DNA of 64,000 nucleotides from Rhodospirillum centenum SW (lineage in GTDB: Bacteria > Pseudomonadota > Alphaproteobacteria > Azospirillales > Azospirillaceae): contig NC_011420.2 of assembly GCF_000016185.1 (NCBI RefSeq), forward strand, positions 3,325,001 to 3,389,000, read 5' to 3'. The translations under genes and the position numbers were made by a program. Below, piece after piece: positions 10,597 through 20,300 of the stretch. Below the pieces are notes generated by a model. It saw nothing but the letters and a program-made list of their open reading frames with translations, was not told where the DNA came from and searched no databases. Position 1 is the first letter of the stretch; the number at the start of each line of letters is the position of its first letter.

Positions 10597-11420
10597 CACC
10601 CTACCGTTTCGTTCCCGGAACGATTCCGCTGCTGGTCTCCATGCCGCATGTCGGCACGGGCCTGCCCGACGGGCTGGCGGACCGGCTCGCCCCCGCGGCG
10701 CGGGACCTGCCGGACACGGACTGGCATGTCGATGCGCTCTACGACTTCCTGGGCGGGCTCGGCGCCTCGGTGATCGTGGCGACCCGGTCGCGCTATCTGG
10801 TCGATCTCAACCGCCCGGCGGACGATGCCAGCCTCTATCCCGGCCAGACCACCACGGGGCTGTTCCCGGACACCACCTTCGCCGGCGGCCCGGTCTGGGC
10901 GAAGCCCGTTACCGAAGCGGAACGATCCGCCTTCCGGGCCGATATCTGGCAGCCCTACCATGACCGGATCGCGGCCGAGCTGGCGCGGCTGCGCGACCGT
11001 TTCGGTCATGCCCTGCTCTGGGATGCGCATTCCATCGCCCCCGTCCTGCCGCGCCTGTTCGACGGGCGGCTGCCCGACCTGAACCTGGGCAGCAACGGCG
11101 GCCTGTCCTGCCCGCCGTCCGTCGCCCGCGCCGTGCTGGCGGCGGCCGGCGACGATCACACCGCGGTGCTGGACGGCCGCTTCAAGGGCGGCCACATCAC
11201 CCGCCAGTACGGCCGCCCGGCGGAGCGCGTGCTGGCGCTCCAGCTCGAACTCTCGCAGGCGACGCATCTGGCCGAGGGGCCGCCGCCCCGGCTGGACCCG
11301 GCGAAGGCGGGGGCGCTGCGCCCCGTCCTGCGCCGCATGATCGAGACGTTCCTCTCCGCCGCCGCCGACCATTTCGCCACGCTTCCCCCTGCCGCCCCGC
11401 TTCCGGAGTCCCCGCGATGA
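10593..11420 (+). CDS. hutG: N-formylglutamate deformylase
   Basis: This enzyme hydrolyses N-formylglutamate to glutamate and formate, the last step of the pathway. It has 275 residues of the FGase family. The motif [11 protein letters not shown] near residues 12-22, the D-T-D-W-H-V-D block, N-R-P-A-D-D and L-L-W-D-A-H-S-I supply the likely metal and catalytic residues. Its start overlaps the hutU stop by 4 bp (ATGA) and its own stop overlaps the hutH start in the same way. Confidence 0.93.
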
Positions 11421-12946
11421 CCGAGACCCTGCGCCTCACCCCCGCCGGCCTGACCCTGGCCGACCTGCGCCGCGTGCTGGCCGGCCCCGTGCGGCTGGAG
11501 ATCGCCCCGCGGGACCTGGAGGCGGCCGAGGCGTCGGCCCGCACGGTGGCGGAGGTGATCGGCTCCGGCCGCACCGTCTACGGCATCAACACGGGCTTCG
11601 GCCTGCTGGCCCGCACCCGGATCGAGCCGGACCGGCTGGCCCAGCTTCAGCGCAACCTCGTGCTCAGCCACGCCGCCGGCACCGGGGAGGCGATGCCCGA
11701 CCGGGTGGTGCGGCTGATGCTGGTGCTGAAGGTCGCCAGCCTGCTGCGCGGCTTCTCCGGCGTGCGCGGGGAGGTGATCAGGGCGCTGGCGGCGCTGGTC
11801 TCGGCGGAGGCGCTGCCGCTGGTGCCGGCCAAGGGCTCCGTCGGCGCGTCGGGCGATCTCGCCCCGCTCGCGCATCTGGTGCTGCCGCTGCTGGGGCTGG
11901 GGCAGGTACGGCTGGCCGGTCGCACCGTGCCGGCGGCCGACGGGCTGGCCGCCGCCGGGCTGCGCCCGCTGGAACTGGGCCCTAAGGAGGGGCTGGCGCT
12001 GCTGAACGGCACCCAGGCGTCCACCGCACTGGCGCTCGCCGGGCTGGTCGCGGCCGAGTGGGCGTTCGACGCGGCCCTGGTGGCGGGCGCGCTCAGCATC
12101 GACGCGGCACAGGGCTCCGACACACCGTTCGACGCCCGAATCCACGCCCTGCGCGGCCAGCGCGGCCAGATCGACGCCGCCGCCGGCTACCGCCGGCTGC
12201 TGGCCGGCAGCCCGATCCGGGCCAGCCACCTGAGCTGCGCCCGGGTGCAGGACCCCTACTGCCTGCGCTGCCAGCCGCAGGTGATGGGCGCCTGCCTGGA
12301 CCAGCTCCGCTTCGCGGCCGGCACCCTGGCGACGGAGGCGAACGCCGTCACCGACAACCCGCTGGTCTTCCCCGACGACGGCGACATCCTGTCGGGCGGC
12401 AACTTCCATGCCGAACCCGTCGCCATGGCCGCCGACCAGATCGCCCTGGCGCTGGCGGAGATCGGATCGCTGTCGGAACGGCGCACGGCCATGCTGGTGG
12501 ACCCGCACCACAATGGCGGGCTGCCCGCCTTCCTGGTGACCGACGGCGGGCTGAACAGCGGCTTCATGATCGCCCAGGTCACGGCCGCCGCGCTGGCCAG
12601 CGAGAACAAGGGGCTGGCGCACCCGGCCAGCGTGGACAGCATTCCCACCAGCGCCAACCAGGAGGACCATGTCAGCATGGCGACCTGGGCCGCCCGCCGG
12701 CTGCTGGAGATGGCGGACAACGCCGCCGGCATCGTCGCGGTGGAACTGCTGGCCGCCTGCCAGGGCATCGACTTCCGCCGGCCGCTGCGCACCTCCGCCC
12801 CGCTGGAGGCGGTGCATGCCGCGGTGCGGGAGGAGGTCGGCTTCTACGACCGCGACCGCCACTTCGCCCCGGACATCGAGGCGGCGCGGGGCCTGATCGC
12901 CGCCGGGCGGGCCGCCAGCGGGACCGACTGGCTGGCGGCCGCCTGA
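11417..12946 (+). CDS. hutH: Histidine ammonia-lyase
   Basis: This enzyme removes ammonia from L-histidine to give urocanate, the entry step of the pathway. It has 509 residues, the usual size. The A-S-G triad that forms the MIO cofactor by itself is at 144-146 in [12 protein letters not shown]. Other family blocks are Y-G-I-N-T-G-F-G-L near 55-63 and [12 protein letters not shown]. It is the last gene of the operon, translationally coupled to hutG, and its end nearly meets the convergent aldehyde dehydrogenase gene (15-bp gap). Confidence 0.96.
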   Translation: MTETLRLTPAGLTLADLRRVLAGPVRLEIAPRDLEAAEASARTVAEVIGSGRTVYGINTGFGLLARTRIEPDRLAQLQRNLVLSHAAGTGEAMPDRVVRLMLVLKVASLLRGFSGVRGEVIRALAALVSAEALPLVPAKGSVGASGDLAPLAHLVLPLLGLGQVRLAGRTVPAADGLAAAGLRPLELGPKEGLALLNGTQASTALALAGLVAAEWAFDAALVAGALSIDAAQGSDTPFDARIHALRGQRGQIDAAAGYRRLLAGSPIRASHLSCARVQDPYCLRCQPQVMGACLDQLRFAAGTLATEANAVTDNPLVFPDDGDILSGGNFHAEPVAMAADQIALALAEIGSLSERRTAMLVDPHHNGGLPAFLVTDGGLNSGFMIAQVTAAALASENKGLAHPASVDSIPTSANQEDHVSMATWAARRLLEMADNAAGIVAVELLAACQGIDFRRPLRTSAPLEAVHAAVREEVGFYDRDRHFAPDIEAARGLIAAGRAASGTDWLAAA

Positions 12947-12961
12947 CGCGGGGGACGGGGG

Positions 12962-14410
12962 TCAGCGGATCAGGAACTTCAGCAGCCGCTCCATCTTCGC
13001 GCCGTAGGGCGGGCGCATCAGGCCGGTGCCGTTCAGCCGCGACTGGTGGAAGACCGACTTGGCGTGGCTGAAGGTGCGGAACCCGGCCTCCCCGTGGTAG
13101 GCGCCGATGCCGCTCTCGCCCACGCCGCCGAAGGGAAGCTCCTCCTGCGCGACGTGCAGCAGCGTGTCGTTGACGGTGACGCCGCCCGAGACGGTGCGCT
13201 CCAGCGTGCGGTCCACGACGCCCTCGTCATGGCTGTAGAGGTAGAGCGCCAGCGGCCGCGGCCGGTCGTTGATGTAGGCGTAGGCCTGTTCCAGGCTGTC
13301 ATAGGGGACCAGCGGCAGGATCGGGCCGAAGATCTCCTCTCGCATCACCGCCGCCTCGTCCGGCACGCCGGTCAGCAGCGTCGGCTGCAGCTTGCGCCGG
13401 GCCGGGTCCGGCACCTCGTTGCCGGGATTGATCGTCTCCACCCGCGCGCCGCGGCGCTTCGCATCCTCCAGCAGCCCTGTCAGCCGCTGGTAGTGGCGGT
13501 CGTTCACGATGGCGGTGTAGTCGGGGTTCGTGTCCAGCCGCGGATAGAAGCGGGTGACGGCGGCGCGGTAGGCGGCGATGAACGCCTCCTCCCGGCCGCG
13601 CGGCAGCAGCACGTAGTCCGGCGCGATGCAGGTCTGGCCGGCATTGAACAGCTTGCCGCCGGCGATGCTCTCCGCCGCCTTGTCCAGCGGATAGTCCGCG
13701 GCCACGATGGTGGGCGACTTGCCGCCCAGCTCCAGGGTCACGGGCACCAGATTCTCCGCCGCCGCCCGCATGACATGACGGCCGACGGGGGTGGAGCCGG
13801 TGAACAGCAGATGGTCGAAGCGCAGCCGGCTGAACGCCTGCGCCACCTCGGCCCCGCCCTGCACGACGGCGACCTCCACCGGCTCGAACACCTCCGCCAG
13901 CACCCGTTCCAGCAGGGCGGCGGTGGCCGGGGTGTATTCCGACGGCTTCAGCATCACCCGGTTGCCGGCCGCGACCGCCGCGGCGAGCGGCGTCAGGCCG
14001 AGCTGGATCGGGTAGTTCCAGGGGCTGATGATGCCGACGACGCCCAGCGGCTGGTACAGCACGCGGCCGCGGCCGGGCTGGAAGGTCAGGGCGATGGACC
14101 GGCGCTGCGGCTTCATCCAGCGCCGGAAGTGCTTGCGGGCATGGCGGATGGCGCCCAGGGTGGAGAAGATGTCGGCCAGCCGCGTTTCATGCGCGGAGCG
14201 GTGGCCGAAATCCTGGCGCACGGCCTCGACCAGCGCCTCCTGGTACTTCAGCACCGCCTGATGGAGGCCGTCCAGGGCGGCGGCGCGGCGCTCCTCCGAC
14301 AGGGGGCCGTGCAGCAGGTAGGCGTTGCGCTGGGCGTCAAGGAGCTGGGACAGCCGGCGGTCGCCCGTGCGGGCATCCTGTACCGGGAAATCGATCACGG
14401 CATCGGTCAT
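12962..14410 (-). CDS. Coniferyl aldehyde dehydrogenase (NAD(P)+-dependent aldehyde dehydrogenase)
   Basis: A 482-residue aldehyde dehydrogenase that oxidises an aromatic or long-chain aldehyde to the acid. The catalytic cysteine is C261 in N-A-G-Q-T-C-I-A-P-D-Y; the general-base glutamate is E227 in L-E-L-G-G-K-S-P; the cofactor block is F-T-G-S-T-P-V-G. The P-L-G-V-V-G-I-I-S-P-W-N-Y-P-I block and the short length match the CalB/class 3 group. ATG at 14410 is chosen over an upstream ATG (14482) because GGGAGGA lies just before it. The neighbours give no lignin-degradation context, so the substrate is only a family-level guess. Confidence 0.85.
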   Translation of the reverse strand: MTDAVIDFPVQDARTGDRRLSQLLDAQRNAYLLHGPLSEERRAAALDGLHQAVLKYQEALVEAVRQDFGHRSAHETRLADIFSTLGAIRHARKHFRRWMKPQRRSIALTFQPGRGRVLYQPLGVVGIISPWNYPIQLGLTPLAAAVAAGNRVMLKPSEYTPATAALLERVLAEVFEPVEVAVVQGGAEVAQAFSRLRFDHLLFTGSTPVGRHVMRAAAENLVPVTLELGGKSPTIVAADYPLDKAAESIAGGKLFNAGQTCIAPDYVLLPRGREEAFIAAYRAAVTRFYPRLDTNPDYTAIVNDRHYQRLTGLLEDAKRRGARVETINPGNEVPDPARRKLQPTLLTGVPDEAAVMREEIFGPILPLVPYDSLEQAYAYINDRPRPLALYLYSHDEGVVDRTLERTVSGGVTVNDTLLHVAQEELPFGGVGESGIGAYHGEAGFRTFSHAKSVFHQSRLNGTGLMRPPYGAKMERLLKFLIR

Positions 14411-14512
14411 GGTTTTCCTCCCTGCCCGGGTCCCGCTCCGGCCGGCCCGGCTGTCGTCGATGTTGGCCGTGTCTGTGCGCACGGCAAGCGCGCATCCGGT
14501 CCGTCCGGCAGT

Positions 14513-14550
14513 CCGTCCGCGAGGTGGCCGTCCGCGAGGTGGCCGTCCGC
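14513..14550. repeat. 15-bp tandem repeat, 2.5 copies
   Basis: Unit CCGTCCGCGAGGTGG occurs at 14513 and 14528 and in part at 14543-14550, in the gap between the aldehyde dehydrogenase start and the 3' end of the coiled-coil gene. It is non-coding and has no known role. Confidence 0.85.
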
Positions 14551-14583
14551 GGGGAGCCCGTCCCGGGGCGGGTGTCGCGGCGG

Positions 14584-15111
14584 TCAGCCGCGGCGGAAGC
14601 GCTGCACGCCGATGATGCGATAGCCCTGGGCCGAAGGGAACCGCGTTTCGATGCGGTGGCGGGCGTCGCGTTCGGTGGCGGCGCCGATCAGGCAGATGCG
14701 GCCGGCCGCCCAGTCCCCGGCCTGCGCCGGGGGCGGTCCCGCCCGCAGGCTGCCCTGCCCGTCATTCACCACCGTCACCTCCCACAGGCGCTGATGCACC
14801 AGACCGGCGCGGTCGATCATGTGCAGACGCTGCCTCGGCGTCTGCTGGGCGGCATGCAGTTCCGCCTCGGCATCGGCGCGCAGCTCCTTCAGGCGGGTCA
14901 GCTCGGCCTCCGCCTCGGTGATGGCGGCGTCGGCCTGGGCCTGCCGCAGCTGCACCTCCCCGCAGACCTCCTTCAGCGCCCGGTGCTCCCCCTCCAGCCG
15001 GGCGGTGGCGCGGTGGCGGTCGGCCCGGTCGCCCTCCATCCGGCGCAGGGTGACGGCGAACTGCACCAGCGCCAGGACGAACACCAGCAGCAGGATCAGG
15101 TTCAGGATCAT
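14584..15111 (-). CDS. Membrane-anchored coiled-coil protein, function unknown
   Basis: A 175-residue protein with one N-terminal membrane helix (residues ~2-20), then a charged heptad-rich coiled coil (~22-90), and a C-terminal globular part ending A-T-E-R-D-A-R-H-R-I-E-T-R-F-P. The C-terminal segment resembles that of its upstream neighbour (A-T-P-A-E-A-T-R-L-A-R-Q-A-F-P), so the two look like diverged tandem paralogues. They are 30 bp apart and probably co-transcribed. The head likely faces the cytoplasm if the positive-inside rule holds. No family is recognised. Confidence 0.72.
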   Translation of the reverse strand: MILNLILLLVFVLALVQFAVTLRRMEGDRADRHRATARLEGEHRALKEVCGEVQLRQAQADAAITEAEAELTRLKELRADAEAELHAAQQTPRQRLHMIDRAGLVHQRLWEVTVVNDGQGSLRAGPPPAQAGDWAAGRICLIGAATERDARHRIETRFPSAQGYRIIGVQRFRRG

Positions 15112-15141
15112 GGTCGCGGCGGCCCCGTCATTCGGTTCCCG

Positions 15142-15696
15142 TCACTCGGCCGCCTTGCGGGCGGGTCGGCCGGGGGCGGCGGGCTGCAAGGGCGGGACGG
15201 TGAAGCCGGCGTCCGGCGGGAAGGCCTGCCGTGCCAGCCGCGTCGCCTCCGCCGGGGTGGCGGCCCAGACCTCCAGCACATGGCGCAGGCCGCGCACCCG
15301 GCTGTCGCCGGAATGGATGCGGCCCACCGTCAGCATCGGTCCCAGCGTCATGTCGCCGACGAAGGGGCGGTGGTCGCCCCCGGGGTCCCCCAGCTCGTGG
15401 ACGATCTCGAAACTCTCCTGCCTTGCGGCCAGCAGGCGGCGCTTCATCTCCTGGATCTGGCCGACGGTCATGCGCCGCTCCACCTCCAGATCCGCGATCC
15501 GGGCGACCGACGCCTCGTGCGTGGCGCGCACCTGATCGTAGCGTCGCCGCAGCCTTTCGTTGCGGAGTTCCAGGGTCGCCCGCATCCGACGGTCAACGAC
15601 AAGGCGCACCTGTCGCACCAGCGCCGCCGAGACCATGCCGCAGGCCCCCAGCACCGTAAAAATGAACAGGTTAATACTGAAGCCTTCCAGCCACAC
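15142..15696 (-). CDS. Membrane-anchored coiled-coil protein, paralogue of the downstream gene, function unknown
   Basis: A 184-residue protein with an N-terminal membrane helix (~8-28), a basic/charged coiled coil (~30-95) and a C-terminal domain. That domain contains a W-A-A-T-P-A-E-A-T-R-L-A-R-Q-A-F-P-P segment shared in outline with the protein encoded just downstream. The order helix, coiled coil, small domain and the tandem arrangement suggest that the two form a hetero-oligomer, but this is inference. The C-terminus is Pro/Ala/Arg-rich. Confidence 0.72.
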   Translation of the reverse strand: MWLEGFSINLFIFTVLGACGMVSAALVRQVRLVVDRRMRATLELRNERLRRRYDQVRATHEASVARIADLEVERRMTVGQIQEMKRRLLAARQESFEIVHELGDPGGDHRPFVGDMTLGPMLTVGRIHSGDSRVRGLRHVLEVWAATPAEATRLARQAFPPDAGFTVPPLQPAAPGRPARKAAE

Positions 15697-15967
15697 GTCG
15701 ATCCGTCCCGATCATGTGGCCACGCGACCGGAAGCAGTCAAAAGCCCGGAACGGCCACCGATTATTCCGGGCGCGGGCTGGGTTCGACCGGCCACGGACG
15801 GGAGAGGTCAGCGGCGGTACGGTGTCTATACCATGCAGGCTCTGTCGCGTCGATCCGGCATGCCCCCTTTGCCATCGTCCGGTATGGGGAAACCATGCCC
15901 GCTCCGGCCTGTTGAGGGGCCGACCGACATGATGCGGTCTTGATCCGACACAGCAACGGAGCACACC

Positions 15968-16999
15968 ATGGCAGATCGCCTGGGCGACAAGGTCGTGGTC
16001 ATCACCGGGGCCTCCAGCGGCATCGGCAGGGCCACCGCGGACACCTTCGCCGCGGAAGGGGCCACGGTGGTGCTGGCGGCCCGGCGCGAGCAGGGCCTGC
16101 ACGGCACGGCGGAGATGGTGATCCGCGACGGCGGACGGACCATGGTGGTGCCGACCGACGTGCGCGACGCGGCCCAGGTCCGGCACCTCGCCGAGCGGGC
16201 CATCGACGCCTATGGCGGCATCGACATCTGGGTCAACAACGCCGGGATCGCCAGCTTCGGCACCTTCGAGCAGACCCCGCCCGAGGTCTTCGCCAACGTC
16301 GTGAACTCGACCTTCTACGGCGTGGTCAACGGCTTCCGGGCCGTGCTGCCGCATTTCCGCGAGCGCGGCCGCGGCATCCTCATCACCACGGCCAGCGTCG
16401 CCGGCCGGGTGCCGACGCCCTACCAGTCGCCCTACGTGGCGGCGAAGCATGCCGTGCTGGGCTTCGTCGAGACGGTGCGGCAGGAACTGCATCTGGAGGG
16501 GCTGGACGATGTCCATCTCTGCTCCGTCCTGCCCGGCCCGATCGACACGCCCTTCTGGCAGCACGCGGCCAACTACACCGGCCGCGACGTGCAGGCGCTG
16601 GAGCCGGTGACGCCGCCGGAGAAGGTGGCCCGCGCCATCCTCGGCCTTGCCGTCCGGCCGCGGCGGGAGGTCGGCGTCGGCATCCCGCCCTGGGTGCTGG
16701 AGATGGGCATGGCCGTGGGGCAGGGGGCGCTGGAGCGCGGTCTGGCCCGGATGACGCAGCGGAGCCTGTTCCAGGACAGCACCCGTCCCGCCACCGACGG
16801 CGGCGTGCTGCGCCCGATGCCGGAGGGCACGGGCGAACGCGGCGGCTGGATCGAGCGGCAGCGCCACGGCAACGGCGGCAACGGCGGCCACGCCGCCGGC
16901 ATCGGCACGTCGATCGGTACGGCGGGCCTGCTGGCGCTGGCGGTCCCGCTGGGGGCTGCCGCCTGGTACCGCTACCAGAAGCACGGCCGCGTGCTCTGA
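15968..16999 (+). CDS. Short-chain dehydrogenase/reductase with C-terminal membrane tail
   Basis: A 343-residue NAD(P)-dependent oxidoreductase of the classical SDR type. The cofactor motif T-G-A-S-S-G-I-G is at 13-20, N-N-A-G at 90-93, and the catalytic S143, Y156 and K160 (Y-V-A-A-K) are all present. About 90 residues are added after the core domain: a Gly/Asn/His-rich linker (~285-305), then a hydrophobic helix (~311-327) and a short basic end. This suggests anchoring to the inner membrane. The substrate is unknown. The gene stands alone, with the yoeB remnant 46 bp downstream. Confidence 0.87.
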   Translation: MADRLGDKVVVITGASSGIGRATADTFAAEGATVVLAARREQGLHGTAEMVIRDGGRTMVVPTDVRDAAQVRHLAERAIDAYGGIDIWVNNAGIASFGTFEQTPPEVFANVVNSTFYGVVNGFRAVLPHFRERGRGILITTASVAGRVPTPYQSPYVAAKHAVLGFVETVRQELHLEGLDDVHLCSVLPGPIDTPFWQHAANYTGRDVQALEPVTPPEKVARAILGLAVRPRREVGVGIPPWVLEMGMAVGQGALERGLARMTQRSLFQDSTRPATDGGVLRPMPEGTGERGGWIERQRHGNGGNGGHAAGIGTSIGTAGLLALAVPLGAAAWYRYQKHGRVL

Positions 17000-17045
17000 C
17001 CCGTCCGGCCGGTGAGGGGCGCGACCGGCGGCTCCCGCTGCCGAA

Positions 17046-17313
17046 TTGTACGAATATCTGTGCAGGAGAGCGACGCTGACATCGCGGCCCGGATCAACCG
17101 CTGATCGAGGCCGCCCGGCGCACGCCGTTCTCCGGCATCGGCAAGCCGGAGCCGCTGAAGGGCCGCCTGTCCGCTTCCGGTCGCGCCGGATCACCCAGGA
17201 ACGCCGGCTGGTCTGCCGGGTGGCCGGCAATCCCAGCGGTGGCGAGCCCCGTGGTGGCGATGCCCGGGGCGAAGGCCCGCGGATCGAGATCGCGTCCTGC
17301 CGGTTCCATTATC
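17046..17313 (+). pseudogene. Decayed YoeB-type toxin gene
   Basis: Fragments in three frames line up in order with YoeB mRNA-interferase toxins: Y-E-Y-L, then Q-E-S-D-A-D-I-A-A-R-I-N (17073-17098), then L-I-E-A-A-R-R-T-P-F-S-G-I-G-K-P-E-P-L-K (17101-17160), then R-S-R-R-I-T-Q-E-R-R-L-V and finally I-E-I-A-S-C-R-F-H-Y (~17284-17313). At least three frameshifts separate them. The conserved Trp of F-W-S-R-R-I is Arg, and the stop after H-Y appears changed from TAG to CAG. No YefM-like antitoxin gene precedes it; the SDR gene ends 46 bp upstream. It fills most of the 367-bp gap. Confidence 0.8.
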
Positions 17314-17366
17314 AGGGCCATGGCTCAGGGTCACGGCCGGTCCCCTCCCGGCCGCGGGGGGCCCGC

Positions 17367-20300
17367 CTACTCCGCCGCGGCACCGTGCCCGCCCCGGGGT
17401 TCCTGCCCGGTGGCGGGGCCATGCTCGGCATACTGGCTGTCGAGGTCCTGGAGCCGGCGGCGGATGGCGCCGACCGGCTGCACGCCCTGGGCGGCAAGAT
17501 TGTAGAGCAGCGGCGTCACGAACAGCGACAGCAGGGTGCCGATGGTGACACCGCCGACGATGACCCAGCCGATCGCCATGCGGGATTCCGCCCCCGCCCC
17601 CTCGGCAAGAGCCAGCGGCAGGGCGCCGAACACCGTGGCGATGCTGGTCATCAGGATGGGGCGCAGGCGCAGCTTCGACGCCTCGATCACCGCCTCGCGC
17701 ATCACCAGCCCCTCGTCGCGGAGCTGGTTGGCGAACTCCACGATCAGGATGGCGTTCTTGCAGATCAGCCCGACCAGCAGGATCAGCCCGATCTGGGTGT
17801 AGATGTTGTCGGTCATGCCGGTCACCGCCATGGCCAGAACGCCGCCGAACAGGGCCAGCGGCACGGCCAGGATGATGATCAGCGGCATGCGGAAGTTCTC
17901 GAACTGTGCCGCCAGCACCAGGAACGCCACCAGCAGCGCCATGCCGAAGGCGAAGAAGATGGAGGAGGAGGCTTCGAGCTGCTGGCGTGCCGCGCCCTCG
18001 AAGGCGAGCTGCGCCTCCGGCGGCAGCATCTCGGTCGCTGCGGCGCGCACCATGTCGATCGCCTCGCCCATGGAGAGCCCGGGCTCCAGGGTGCCGCTGA
18101 TCGTGATGGAACGCAGCCGGTCGTAGCGGTTCAGCTCCGTCGCCCCGGCGATGTCGTTGATCTCGATGAGGTTGGCCAGCGGCACGAGCTGGTCGGTCTT
18201 GGACCCGCGGATGTAGATGTTCGACAGGTCGCGCGGGTTCGAGCGCTGGCTGGCCTCCGCGCGCAGCACCACGTCGTACTCCTCGCCGCGGTCCAGGTAG
18301 CGGGTGACCTGCCGCTCCGCCATCATCGTCTCCAGCGTGGAGCCGATGTCGGAGATGCCGACGCCCAGGTCGGAGGCGCGGTCGCGGTCCACCTGCACGC
18401 GGAGCTGCGGCTTCGTCTCGTCATAGTCGGCGACAAGGCTGGAGATGGTGCCGTATTCCTGCAGGCGGGCGATGATGGCGTCACGCCATTCCGCCAGCTC
18501 CTCGTAGGTGTTGCCGCGCAGCACGAACTGGATCTGATTGGAGCCGCCGCCGCGCAGCCCCAGGCCCGAGGGGATCTGGGGATAGACGCGGGCGCCGGGC
18601 ACCCGGGACAGCTTCGGCATCAGCTCGGCGACGATCTCATCCACGCTGCGGCTGCGCTCGTCCCAGGGCGGGGTCCGCACCACCAGCATGGCGCGGTTGA
18701 CGCCCGCACCGCCCCAGCCGGGGGCCAGGATGGTGAGGATGGAATTGACGTCCCCGTTGGCCAGATAGGGCTCCAGGAGTCCCTCCACCGCCTTCACCTC
18801 GCGGTCGGTGAAGTCCAGGGTGGCCCCCTCCGGAGTCTGCACGGAGATGCGGAAGACGCCGCGGTCCTCCTGCGGGGCCAGCTCGCTCTCCAGCGACTGA
18901 TAGGTCACCACCAGCCCGCCCACCGTGGCCGCGAACAGGGTGAGCACCACGACGGGGGCGCCCAGGGCGGCGCGCAGGGCGCGGCCGTACAGGTCGGCCA
19001 TGCCCGTGAAGACCTTCTCCGTCGCCGTGAAGAAGCGGTTGCCCTCGTCATGCACCCGCAGCAGCTTGGAACAGAGCATGGGCGACAGCGTCAGCGCCAC
19101 GGCGCAGGAGAAGCCCACGGCCGCCATCAGCGCCACGGCGAATTCGCGCAGCAGGCGGCCCTGCTCGTTGTCCAGCATGGTCAGCGGGAAGATCACCGCC
19201 AGCAGCACCAGCGTCGTGGCGATCACCGCGAAGCCGATCTGGCGCGCCCCGCGGAAGGATGCCAGCAGCGGCGGCTCGCCCTCCTCGATGCGGCGGGCGG
19301 CGTTCTCCACCACGATGATGGCATCGTCCACCACCAGCCCGACCGCCAGCACGAAGGCCAGCAGCGTCAGCACGTTGATGGAATAGCCCAGCAGCGCCAG
19401 CACGCCGAAGGCGGCGACCAGCGAGACCGGGATGGCGACCACCGGGATGACGGTGGCGCGCACCGTGCGCAGGAAGACCCAGACGACCAGCACCACCAGC
19501 AGGATGGCGACGCCGATGGCGTGGAAGACCTCGTAGATCGACTGGTTGATGAAGACGGCGTCGTCCTGCCGGACCTCCAGCGTCATGCCCGGTGGCAGCG
19601 AGGCGCGGAACTGGTTCAGCACGGCGTGGACCGCCTGCGACACCTCCACCGTGTTGGCGGTGGACTGGCGCTGGATGCCCATGCCCACGGCCTGGATGCC
19701 GTTCAGGCGGAAGTCGCCGCGGTCGTCGCGCGGGCCGACCTCGACGCGGGCCACGTCGCCGATCCGCACCAGATTGGCGCCGTCCTGGCGCACCACGATG
19801 GCGGCGAACTGGCCGGGGGTGGACAGGCGCGTGTCGGTGCGGACGGTGAATTCGCGCTGCGAGGATTCGATGCGGCCGGCCGGAAGCTCGGTGTTCTCGC
19901 GCCGGATGGCGGTCTCCACGTCGCGCACGGTGACGCCGCGGGCGGCCATGGCGTCGCGGTCCAGCCAGACCCGCATGGCGAAGTCGCGCCGGCCGGAGAT
20001 GCGGATGCTGGCGACGCCGGGGACGGTGTTCAGCGTGTCCAGATAGTAGCGCCGGACATAGTCGGTCAGCTCAAGCTGGTTCATGCGGTCGCTGGTCAGC
20101 GTGATCCACATGATCGGCTGGCTGTCGCTGTCCACCTTCGTCACCTCCGGCGGGTCGGCCTCCTCCGGCAGGTTGTCCACGACGCGGGAGACGCGGTCGC
20201 GCACGTCGTTGGCCGCACCGTCGATGTCGCGCGTCAGCTCGAACTCGATGGAGACGCTGGAATTGCCCTCGCGCGAGCGGGAGCGGATCGTGCGGATGCC

